This document shows positions 7,924 to 12,712 of a stretch of 12,764 nucleotides of DNA, piece after piece. Position numbers and translations under genes: made by a program. Below the pieces are notes generated by a model. The model was not told where the DNA came from and did no database searches. It was given only the letters and a program-made list of their open reading frames with translations. Source of the DNA: an archaeon (lineage in GTDB: Archaea; Methanobacteriota; Methanobacteria; Methanobacteriales; Methanobacteriaceae); contig JAKSUE010000011.1 in the NCBI GenBank assembly GCA_024409165.1, positions 1 to 12,764 of the forward strand, written 5' to 3'. How positions within the stretch are numbered: position 1 is the stretch's first letter; each line of letters opens with the position of its first letter.

Positions 7924-8090
7924 TTTTTCATCTCATTAATTAATTTATAAAGATTTATTAAGTTCTTTTGCTATATGTTAATATGTAATTTTATATTTTA
8001 TAAAATTATTTTTATAAACTATAGTTTTTAGTTTTAATTTGTTCTTATTTTTGAAAATTTATTTAAAATTTTGTTATATTAATAATAAGT

Positions 8091-8102
8091 ATTATATATA
8101 AT
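8091..8102 (+). promoter_or_regulatory. Candidate TATA element of the RNase P/ribosomal cluster
   Basis: ATTATATATAAT is the best TATA-like word upstream of the cluster. A start 24-27 nt from its centre falls near 8121-8124, the first bases of a 36-nt hairpin. The leader would then be about 100 nt. The second choice, TTTTTTATAG at 8169-8178, would place the start near 8200. Confidence 0.4.
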
Positions 8103-8120
8103 AAAAAACATAACTTATCA

Positions 8121-8156
8121 TAATATTCTTCTTATGCTAATAGTATGAGAATATTA
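8121..8156 (+). other. Bulged hairpin with T-run in RNase P leader
   Basis: TAATATTC (8121-8128) pairs with GAATATTA (8149-8156). After a 3-nt bulge, TTATGCT (8132-8138) pairs with AGTATGA (8142-8148), with two G-U pairs and the loop AAT. CTTTTT follows directly, as in a terminator. This may be an attenuator in the leader. Confidence 0.45.
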
Positions 8157-8160
8157 CTTT

Positions 8161-8186
8161 TTATTACTTTTTTTATAGAGTAATAA
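8161..8186 (+). other. Second leader hairpin competing with the first
   Basis: TTATTACT (8161-8168) pairs perfectly with AGTAATAA (8179-8186) over a 10-nt loop. TATTACTTTT is tandemly duplicated (8152-8161 and 8162-8171). The AGTAATA arm can therefore also pair with TATTACT at 8152-8158, which would break the 3' arm of the first hairpin. Confidence 0.4.
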
Positions 8187-8207
8187 TAAAATTGTTTTAT
8201 ACTGTAT

Positions 8208-8215
8208 GAGGAGGG
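8208..8215 (+). promoter_or_regulatory. Strong ribosome binding site for a TTG start
   Basis: GAGGAGGG lies 6 nt before TTG 8222 and is the longest Shine-Dalgarno match in the window. It supports the non-ATG start of the RNase P subunit. Confidence 0.8.
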
Positions 8216-8221
8216 TATAAC

Positions 8222-8566
8222 TTGACTAGAGGAAAACGACCTAAATGGATGATTGATATAGCTCAAGAGAGAATGGATATACTTTTTAATCTTGCAGAGA
8301 AGGAATTTCATCAGGATTCCGATAGAGCTCATCGTTATGTTGAGCATGCATTGAATTTATCAAAGAAGTATAACACTCCGATTCCACATGGTTGGAAAAG
8401 ACGATATTGTAAAAATTGTCATAAGTTCCTAGTCACCGGTCATAATTCTACCGTCCGGCTCGTTAACGAAGAAGTTAACATTTTTTGTGGTGAATGTGGC
8501 CATATTATGAAAATTCCTTATATCAAGGAGAAAAAAGCAAAAAGGAGAGCTAAAATTGACTCTTAA
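8222..8566 (+). CDS. rnp4: Ribonuclease P protein component 4 (Rpp21/Rpr2)
   Basis: Protein subunit of archaeal RNase P, which removes the 5' leader of pre-tRNAs. In archaea this subunit pairs with Rpp29 and helps the RNA bind substrate. The 114-aa product has two N-terminal helices (AQERMDILFNLAEKEF and DRAHRYVEHALNLSKKY), then a zinc ribbon with C63-x2-C66 and C89-x2-C92, and a basic C-terminus (KEKKAKRRAK). The start is TTG 8222 after GAGGAGGG. The gene overlaps the YhbY gene by 11 nt, so translation may be coupled. Codons 69-87 hold an unusual G/C-rich run of codons that are uncommon elsewhere in the window (CTA, GTC, ACC, GTC, CGG, CTC). The same gene stands at this place in Methanothermobacter (Mth1618). 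Confidence 0.95.
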   Translation: MTRGKRPKWMIDIAQERMDILFNLAEKEFHQDSDRAHRYVEHALNLSKKYNTPIPHGWKRRYCKNCHKFLVTGHNSTVRLVNEEVNIFCGECGHIMKIPYIKEKKAKRRAKIDS

Positions 8567-8819
8567 ACTTTCAAAAAAAGAGATTATGAATGAAGCTCGT
8601 TCCGCTATGACAATAAATGTTGGTAAATCTGGTGTTAATGATAATGTTATTGAAGAGATTAAACGCCAGTTAAAAGCTAACCAGATTGTTAAATTACGAT
8701 TTGCTAAAGGAATTAAAAGAAATAAAGATGATTACATTAGCAACATTGTTGAAAATACACGATCAGAACTTATTGACGTTAGAGGGAATGTTGCTGTTAT
8801 TTATAAAAAACAATCTTAA
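8556..8819 (+). CDS. YhbY/CRM-domain RNA-binding protein
   Basis: Small stand-alone CRM domain of 87 aa. Bacterial YhbY associates with pre-50S particles, and plant CRM proteins act in intron splicing, so an rRNA or ribosome-assembly role is inferred. The GxxG RNA-contact loop is GKSG at residues 23-26, preceded by KEIMNEARSAMTINV and followed by the helix VIEEIKRQLKANQIVKLRF, a typical CRM order. The basic FAKGIKRNK segment fits RNA contact. Translation starts at a TTG 7 nt after GGAGAG (8544-8549), inside the end of the RNase P gene. Such an overlap fits joint production of two RNA-binding proteins. Confidence 0.92.
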   Translation: MTLKLSKKEIMNEARSAMTINVGKSGVNDNVIEEIKRQLKANQIVKLRFAKGIKRNKDDYISNIVENTRSELIDVRGNVAVIYKKQS

Positions 8820-8820
8820 T

Positions 8821-8866
8821 TTGCCTTTGCTTAGAGTTACAGACACCAGTCTTAGGTGAATGAGCT
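8821..8866 (+). other. G/C-rich structured leader segment before S19e
   Basis: 20 of these 46 bases are G or C by hand count, against roughly one in six in most spacers here. GCTTA (8829-8833) can pair with TGAGC (8861-8865) with one G-U pair. Inside it CACC (8844-8847) pairs with GGTG (8855-8858). AGAC/GTCT (8841-8844 and 8849-8852) is an alternative inner pairing. It may be a leader element for S19e or a small RNA. No C/D box, H/ACA or tRNA signature fits. Confidence 0.35.
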
Positions 8867-8900
8867 TTTAAGATTGATAAAAATATTGGAGTAAATATAT

Positions 8901-9338
8901 ATGACTACTGTATTTGATGTTCCTGCAGATGTATTAATTAATACTGTTGCAGCTGAACTTAAAGAAAATGAAAACATTGATGCCCCTGAATGGACTAAAC
9001 TTGTTAAAACTGGTGTTCACAAAGAAAGAAAACCAGAAAATATCGACTGGTGGTATGTAAGAGCTGCTTCTATCTTAAGAAGAGTTTATATTGATGGACC
9101 TGTCGGAGTAAGAAGTTTAAGAACTTTCTACGGCGGTAAAAAAGATAGAGGAGTAAATCCTGAAAAATTCAGAAAAGGAAGCGGTTCTATTGTAAGAGTA
9201 GCTTTACACCAATTAGAAGCTGCTGGATACGTAGAAAAAGTCGATGCTGGAAGAATTATCACCTCTGAAGGAAGATCTTTCTTAGATAATACTTCTGCTG
9301 AAATAATTAAAGATATTCCTGAACTTTCTAAATACTAA
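8901..9338 (+). CDS. rps19e: Small ribosomal subunit protein S19e (eS19)
   Basis: Archaeal/eukaryotic 30S/40S protein needed in eukaryotes for 3'-end processing and maturation of small-subunit rRNA. The 145-aa product is full length. It has the conserved N-terminus with EWTKLVKTGVHKER, the IDWWYVRAASILRRVY block (48-63), GVRSLRTFYGG (69-79) and a winged-helix-like C-terminal part with ALHQLEAAGYVEK. ATG 8901 follows GGAGT (8888-8892). The 81-nt spacer upstream contains an unusual G/C-rich potential structure. The PDCD5-like gene follows after 74 nt, the same order as in Methanothermobacter. Confidence 0.97.
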   Translation: MTTVFDVPADVLINTVAAELKENENIDAPEWTKLVKTGVHKERKPENIDWWYVRAASILRRVYIDGPVGVRSLRTFYGGKKDRGVNPEKFRKGSGSIVRVALHQLEAAGYVEKVDAGRIITSEGRSFLDNTSAEIIKDIPELSKY

Positions 9339-9369
9339 GAAGGGATATTTTAAGAAATTGTAAAATTAT

Positions 9370-9403
9370 TGATTTAATGATTCATTATTAAATGATTTAA
9401 TGA
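9370..9403. repeat. Direct repeat flanking a dyad before PDCD5 gene
   Basis: TGATTTAATGA occurs at 9370-9380 and 9393-9403. Between the copies TTTAATGA (9373-9380) can pair with TTATTAAA over a TTCA loop, with one G-U pair. The second copy runs into the GAGG ribosome binding site (9402-9405), so a structure here could affect initiation. Confidence 0.4.
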
Positions 9404-9412
9404 GGTTTAAGA

Positions 9413-9778
9413 ATGGACGAACTTGAAAGATTACGTCAAAAACGTATGGCTGAATTACAACAAAGAGCAGCTATGGGTGCTGACCCTCAACAAATGGCTC
9501 AGCAACAGTTAGCTCAACAGCAATTAGCTCAACAACAGCAACAGGAAATGCAAGCTCAATTAAAGCAAGCAATGAAACAAGTTTTAACTCCTGAAGCTCG
9601 TAGTAGATTAGATAATATTAGATTAACTAAACCTGAGTTAGTTCAACAAATTGAAATTCAATTATTACAATCAGCTCAAGCAGGTTCTCTTAGAGGAAAA
9701 GTAACTGATGAACAACTTAAAGTGTTACTTAAAAATCTTATGGGTCAAAAAAGAGAAATTAAAATCTCTAGACGCTAA
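9413..9778 (+). CDS. PDCD5-like (TFAR19-related) DNA-binding protein
   Basis: Small helical-bundle protein of the PDCD5/TFAR19 family. Human PDCD5 is linked to apoptosis and to the chaperonin CCT. The archaeal role is not settled, but its fixed place beside S19e suggests translation or folding. The 121-aa product starts with the charged helix MDELERLRQKRMAELQ. A Gln-rich low-complexity stretch follows (about 25-47), with the pentapeptide AQQQL twice in tandem. The conserved three-helix core comes next (KQAMKQVLTPEARSRLDNIR and PELVQQIEIQLLQSAQAG), then a basic tail ending KREIKISRR. ATG 9413 follows GAGG at 9402-9405. The family is clear, but the biochemical function is not. Confidence 0.92.
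   Translation: MDELERLRQKRMAELQQRAAMGADPQQMAQQQLAQQQLAQQQQQEMQAQLKQAMKQVLTPEARSRLDNIRLTKPELVQQIEIQLLQSAQAGSLRGKVTDEQLKVLLKNLMGQKREIKISRR
9497..9526 (+). repeat. 15-nt coding tandem repeat (AQQQL twice)
   Basis: Two 15-nt units (9497-9511 and 9512-9526) encode AQQQL AQQQL inside the Gln-rich linker of the PDCD5-like protein. They differ only by CAG/CAA swaps. A further partial unit encodes AQQQQQ. Replication slippage is the likely origin. Confidence 0.7.
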
Positions 9779-9795
9779 GATAGTACACGTAAAAT

Positions 9796-9806
9796 CATAT
9801 ATAAAT
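9796..9806 (+). promoter_or_regulatory. TATA-like element just before PP-loop gene
   Basis: CATATATAAAT, preceded by CGTAAAAT, looks like a BRE/TATA pair. The expected start about 25 nt downstream falls at 9825-9828, just past the ATG at 9821. It would suit a nearly leaderless RNA only if spacing is short. The gene has only a weak ribosome binding site (TGATGAT directly before the ATG), which makes this worth recording. Confidence 0.25.
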
Positions 9807-9820
9807 ACAGTATTGATGAT

Positions 9821-10402
9821 ATGAAAGCTTGTGTTCTTTATAGTGGTGGAAAAGACAGTTCCTTAATGGGAATTATATTAAGTCGTTTAGGATTTGATGT
9901 AGAACTTGTCACTGCTAACTTTGGTGTTTATGATTCTTTTATTCCAGCTTCAAAATCTGCTAAATCTATTAATTTAAAACATAAAGTTTTAGATTTAGAT
10001 ATTTCAATTTTAGATAAAGCAGTTACTATGATTATGGAAGATGGATTTCCAAATGAAGGAATTAAATATCTTCATAATGAAGTTATTGAAGCAGTAGCTG
10101 AAGAATATGACTTAGTTGCTGACGGAACAAGAAGAGATGATAAAACTCCTAAACTTAATAGAAATCAAATTCAAAGTTTAGAAGCAAGAAAAAATGTTCA
10201 ATATGTTAATTTAGACAGTTTCGGTCATAAAACTGTTAAATACCTTATGAATGAGCTTTTTGAACTTAAACATGAAAAAAGTAATAAAGATACAAGTTCT
10301 GATTATGAAGTTGAAATCAGATTATTAATTGATAAAAAAGGTGGAAATTCAAGTGAAATTTTCCCTGAACACTATCAAACAAATGTTATTGGTTTGAAAT
10401 AA
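9821..10402 (+). CDS. PP-loop superfamily ATPase, substrate unknown
   Basis: ATP-pyrophosphatase-fold protein related to enzymes that adenylate a substrate, such as tRNA thiolases and asparagine-synthase-like domains. It fits the archaeal group annotated as a predicted PP-loop subunit of tRNA-modifying enzymes. The 193-aa product starts directly with the PP-loop, SGGKDSS at 8-14. A conserved ADGTRRDDKTPKLNRNQIQS block (about 105-125) and an FGHKTVKYLM helix follow. No Cys pair or THUMP domain is present, so the reaction cannot be named. It lies between the PDCD5-like gene and L39e in a translation cluster, which supports a tRNA or ribosome-related role by context only. Its ribosome binding site is weak. 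Confidence 0.85.
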   Translation: MKACVLYSGGKDSSLMGIILSRLGFDVELVTANFGVYDSFIPASKSAKSINLKHKVLDLDISILDKAVTMIMEDGFPNEGIKYLHNEVIEAVAEEYDLVADGTRRDDKTPKLNRNQIQSLEARKNVQYVNLDSFGHKTVKYLMNELFELKHEKSNKDTSSDYEVEIRLLIDKKGGNSSEIFPEHYQTNVIGLK

Positions 10403-10405
10403 CTT

Positions 10406-10432
10406 AGATTGATACAATCTGTTGTTTACAGA
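10406..10432 (+). other. Overlapping hairpins at 5' side of L39e leader
   Basis: AGATTG (10406-10411) pairs with CAATCT (10415-10420) over the loop ATA. TCTGT (10418-10422) pairs with ACAGA (10428-10432). The two stems share bases 10418-10420, so they compete. A third small stem, TTGTT/AACAA, follows around 10440-10453. They could stabilise or end the upstream RNA or shape the L39e leader. Confidence 0.35.
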
Positions 10433-10518
10433 CTAAATTTGTTGTTTTAAACAATTAATAAAAATCATTTATTAAAATTATCGGATTATTAAAAATATTT
10501 ATTATTCATGGTGATTAT

Positions 10519-10674
10519 ATGAGTAGAAATAAACCATTAGCTAAAAAATTAAGAATGGCTAAAGCTAATAAACAAAACAGAAGAATTCCAATTTGGGCTT
10601 ATGCTAAAACTCAACGTAAATTAAGATACAGACCTAAACCTAGACATTGGAGAAGAAACAATCTTAAATTATAG
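10519..10674 (+). CDS. rpl39e: Large ribosomal subunit protein L39e (eL39)
   Basis: Tiny, very basic 50S/60S protein that lines the peptide exit tunnel in archaea and eukaryotes. The 51-aa product begins MSRNKPLAKKLRMAKANKQN, continues with RRIPIWAYAKTQRKLRYRPK and ends PRHWRRNNLKL. This matches the family over its whole length, including the IPIW and RHWRR blocks. GGTGATT (10510-10516) lies directly upstream of ATG 10519. The L31e gene begins 11 nt after the stop codon, and the two are neighbours in most archaea. The gene is easily missed because of its size. Confidence 0.97.
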   Translation: MSRNKPLAKKLRMAKANKQNRRIPIWAYAKTQRKLRYRPKPRHWRRNNLKL

Positions 10675-10685
10675 GGGTGTTTAAT

Positions 10686-10946
10686 ATGGCAGAAGAATTA
10701 GAAAGAACTTATGTTATACCACTTAGAAAAGTTAAAGATGTTAAAAGAACTATCAGAGCTCCTAGAGCTATCAGAGAAGTTCAAAACTTTTTAATGAAAC
10801 ACATGAAAGCTGAAGAAGTAAAAATTGATGCTTCTATTAATGAATTTATTTGGGAAAGAGGAATTCAAAAAATCCCATCTAAAGTAAAAGTAAACGCAGT
10901 TAAAGATGATGAAGGTATTGTTTTCGCTACTTTAGCAGAAAACTAA
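10686..10946 (+). CDS. rpl31e: Large ribosomal subunit protein L31e (eL31)
   Basis: 50S/60S protein near the exit of the peptide tunnel. The 86-aa product has the family blocks RTYVIPLRKVKDVKRTIRAP and RAIREVQNFLMKHM, then WERGIQKIPSKVKVNAVKD. This is the normal archaeal length. ATG 10686 is chosen because GGGGTG (10674-10679), starting in the L39e stop codon, is its ribosome binding site. A GTG at 10677 inside that site would add three residues. It is almost certainly translated from the same message as L39e. Confidence 0.96.
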   Translation: MAEELERTYVIPLRKVKDVKRTIRAPRAIREVQNFLMKHMKAEEVKIDASINEFIWERGIQKIPSKVKVNAVKDDEGIVFATLAEN

Positions 10947-10954
10947 ATACTATT

Positions 10955-10975
10955 TTAATATTAATCATCTTTTTT
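10955..10975 (+). terminator. Weak terminator candidate after L31e
   Basis: The palindrome TTAATATTAA (10955-10964) is followed by six T (10970-10975), just before a 38-nt repeat array. Alone it is weak. Together with the 207-nt gap it suggests that transcription may partly end and restart here. Confidence 0.3.
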
Positions 10976-10976
10976 A

Positions 10977-11088
10977 AGTTTATTTTCTTAGATTTCTAAT
11001 TTATAATATTTAGTAGTTTATTTTCTTAGATTACTATTTTATAATATTTAGTAGTTTATTTTCTTAGATTACTATTTTATTAATTAGT
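10977..11088. repeat. 38-nt tandem repeat, three copies
   Basis: The copies are 10977-11014 (38 nt), 11015-11052 (38 nt) and 11053-11088 (36 nt). Copies 1 and 2 match at 36 of 38 positions. Copies 2 and 3 share their first 28 bases exactly and then diverge near the end. Each begins AGTTTATTTTCTTAGATT and ends in TTTAGT or ATTAGT. Copies 1 and 2 contain the TATA-like TTTATAATATT. In copy 2 TACTA and TAGTA can close a stem around it. Confidence 0.85.
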
Positions 11089-11153
11089 TAAGGATATGTA
11101 CTTAAGTGAAATTATTTAAGTTTGAAATCCTATTTTATTTAGAAGGAATTAAC

Positions 11154-11828
11154 ATGCTTAAAAGAATAAATCTCACTGGAAACCCTAATTTAGGTGTTTA
11201 CATATCTGTTAATGAAGATGTAGCTATTGTACCTTTTAATTTTCCTATTGAAATGGAAAATATTGTTCGTGATGTTTTAGGTGTTGAAGTTTTAAAAACT
11301 TCTATTGCTGGAACTAATTTAATTGGTGCATTACTCACAGGAAACTCTAATGGTTTCATTGTTTCTCCATATGTTAATGATAGAGAACTTAAATTCTTTA
11401 AAGATCATGATATTAATGTTGAAACAATGCCTGGAAAATACACTGCTATAGGTAATATCCTTGCAGTTAATGATTATGGGGCTATTGCAAGTTCCGCTCT
11501 TGAAAAAGAAGCTGTTAAAGCTATTGAAGATACTTTAGGAGTTCCTGTAGAGTTAGCAACTATTGCTGATTCTAATATTATAGGTTCCTTATCTATTGTA
11601 ACTAATAAAGGATTTTTAGTACATAGAGATGCAAGTCCTGAAGAAGTCGACTTAATGAGAGATGTTCTCAAAGTTGAAGGTGACATTGGAACTGTATGTA
11701 GAGGTTTACCTCTTGTAGGTGCTTGTGGAATAGCTAATTCAAAAGGAGTAATGGTTGGAGATAAAACAACTGGTCCTGAAATGGCTAGAATTGAAGAAGC
11801 TTTAGGATTCCTTGACTTTGATGATTAA
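11154..11828 (+). CDS. eif6: Translation initiation factor aIF6
   Basis: Ribosome anti-association factor: it binds the 50S subunit near uL14 and blocks premature joining of the 30S subunit, and it also takes part in 50S biogenesis. The 224-aa product has the expected length and the fivefold-repeated pentein fold. This shows as recurring blocks such as NLIGALLTGNSNGFIVSP, NILAVNDYGAIAS, NIIGSLSIVTNKGFLVH and LVGACGIANSKGVMVG. I chose ATG 11154 (MLKRINLTGNPNLGVY) with GAAGGA at 11142-11147. A GTG at 11106 would add 16 residues that do not belong to the family. The spacer upstream holds the 38-nt repeat array. The L18a gene follows after 100 nt. Confidence 0.96.
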   Translation: MLKRINLTGNPNLGVYISVNEDVAIVPFNFPIEMENIVRDVLGVEVLKTSIAGTNLIGALLTGNSNGFIVSPYVNDRELKFFKDHDINVETMPGKYTAIGNILAVNDYGAIASSALEKEAVKAIEDTLGVPVELATIADSNIIGSLSIVTNKGFLVHRDASPEEVDLMRDVLKVEGDIGTVCRGLPLVGACGIANSKGVMVGDKTTGPEMARIEEALGFLDFDD

Positions 11829-11843
11829 GTAAGTAAATAACTT

Positions 11844-11865
11844 AACTTTATGATTAATCAAAGTT
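11844..11865 (+). other. Dyad between aIF6 and L18a genes
   Basis: AACTTT (11844-11849) pairs with AAAGTT (11860-11865). The interior contains the 10-bp palindrome TGATTAATCA (11851-11860). A smaller hairpin, TAAGT/ACTTA (11830-11834 and 11840-11844), precedes it. No T-run follows, so a processing or stability element is more likely than a terminator. Confidence 0.35.
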
Positions 11866-11928
11866 TATTAACAGAATGTTTGAAATTATATTGATGATTA
11901 ATTATAGATATTTATTGAGGGATGATTT

Positions 11929-12153
11929 ATGCAAACTAAAATTTACAGAATTAAAGGTAAATTTGTAATGGGTAGTGAAATTCAAGTTTTCACTAAAGAA
12001 TACAAAGCATTTAAAGAAGAAGACATTTATGAAAAAATTTACTCTGTATTTGGAAGCAAACACGGAATTAAGAAAAATCAAATCAAAATTGAATCTATAG
12101 AAGAAATTTCTGCTGATGAAGTAGAAGATCCTATTGTAAAAGCAATTTTATAA
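11929..12153 (+). CDS. rpl18a: Large ribosomal subunit protein L18a/LX (eL20)
   Basis: Archaeal 50S protein LX, the short counterpart of eukaryotic L18a/eL20. The 74-aa product has the family pattern: YRIKGKFVMGSEIQVFTKEY near the N-terminus, then a helix (EEDIYEKIYSVFGSKHG) and IKKNQIKIESIEEI. This is the usual archaeal length and a single domain. ATG 11929 is preceded by GAGGGATGAT (11917-11926). Prefoldin alpha begins 42 nt after the stop, an order common to many euryarchaea, which strengthens both calls. Confidence 0.95.
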   Translation: MQTKIYRIKGKFVMGSEIQVFTKEYKAFKEEDIYEKIYSVFGSKHGIKKNQIKIESIEEISADEVEDPIVKAIL

Positions 12154-12195
12154 TTGCTTTTGATTTATTTTGATTTTAAATCTAAGGTGTTTATT

Positions 12196-12636
12196 ATGGA
12201 AGACCAGCAAAAATTACAACAAATTTTAAGCCAACTTGAAGCATATAAAGCACAAATTGAACTTTATCAACAACAAGTTGATGCTGTACAAGCTTCAATT
12301 GCTGAAGTTAAAGTTTTAGAATCTACTTTAGATGATATTGCTAAAAAAGACACCGTAGAAACTTTAGTTCCTATAGGTGCTGGTTCCTTCATTAAGGCAG
12401 AGATTAAAAACGAAGATAAAGTTGTCATGAGTCTTGGTTCTGGCGTAGCTGTTACTAAAACCTTTGAAGAAGCTAAAGCAACTGCTGCTCAACAAAAACA
12501 AGATCTTCAAGATACTTTAGACAAATTATTTAAAGATTTACAACAATTAACTGACATTGTAGCTCAACTCTCTCCTCAAGCTGAAGCATTAATGCAAAGA
12601 ATGCAAGCTCAAGGTATGGCTCCAATGGGTTTCTAA
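12196..12636 (+). CDS. pfdA: Prefoldin subunit alpha
   Basis: Subunit of the jellyfish-shaped alpha2-beta4 prefoldin, an ATP-independent holdase that hands nascent proteins to the thermosome. The 146-aa product has an N-terminal coiled-coil helix (about 1-50, Gln-rich), a central beta-hairpin region with VPIGAGSFIKAEIKNEDKVV and SLGSGVAVTKTFEEA, and a C-terminal coiled-coil helix (about 90-135). ATG 12196 follows GGTG (12186-12189). An in-frame extension back to 12154 lacks family residues and is rejected. It is the last gene of the cluster in the window. In related genomes ftsY often follows, but it lies outside the sequence given. Confidence 0.95.
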   Translation: MEDQQKLQQILSQLEAYKAQIELYQQQVDAVQASIAEVKVLESTLDDIAKKDTVETLVPIGAGSFIKAEIKNEDKVVMSLGSGVAVTKTFEEAKATAAQQKQDLQDTLDKLFKDLQQLTDIVAQLSPQAEALMQRMQAQGMAPMGF

Positions 12637-12673
12637 GTTGAATCTTACTTCTACTTTAAATAATTTTTTCATT

Positions 12674-12712
12674 TAATAGATAATATCTATTATTTTTCTT
12701 TTTTTCTTTTTT
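12674..12712 (+). terminator. Palindromic hairpin and T-tract ending the cluster
   Basis: TAATAGAT (12674-12681) and ATCTATTA (12685-12692) are perfect complements around AAT. As DNA the whole 19 nt is a near-continuous palindrome. T-rich sequence with only a few C or A follows to beyond 12712 and on to the window end. It lies about 40 nt after the prefoldin stop codon and is a convincing terminator. Confidence 0.75.

Larger units (their letters stand above)
7924..8221. other. Divergent promoter region, no gene
   Basis: The 298 nt between the divergent acetyltransferase and RNase P genes contain no credible ORF. On the acetyltransferase side, the 12-bp palindrome ATTTTATAAAAT (7995-8006) could act as its TATA element. 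A second 12-bp palindrome, AAACTATAGTTT, lies at 8016-8027. On the RNase P side are a palindromic TATA-like ATTATATATAAT (8091-8102), two competing hairpins (8121-8186) and a strong ribosome binding site (8208-8215). Confidence 0.5.

Noticed and set aside
7697..7939. 80-codon plus-strand frame opposite the acetyltransferase
   Set aside because: It is antisense to a well-supported GNAT gene, and its Ser/Asn-rich composition is what the reverse strand of such a gene produces.
8016..8027. 12-bp palindrome AAACTATAGTTT as an operator between divergent genes
   Set aside because: A palindrome of this size is expected roughly by chance in a 300-nt A/T-rich spacer, so it is only mentioned in the spacer description.
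8132..8347. 71-codon reading frame on the minus strand across the RNase P start
   Set aside because: It lies over the leader hairpins and the start of a clear gene, has low-complexity composition and no family resemblance.
8821..8880. tRNA, C/D box or H/ACA RNA in the S19e leader
   Set aside because: No T-arm consensus, no RTGATGA or CTGA boxes and no properly placed ACA box were found. It is kept only as an unassigned structured segment.
10977..11088. CRISPR array
   Set aside because: The 38-nt units are directly adjacent without spacers and there are no cas genes, so it is a simple tandem repeat.
11106..11153. N-terminal extension of aIF6 from GTG 11106
   Set aside because: The 16 extra residues are not part of the family, and ATG 11154 has its own GAAGGA site.
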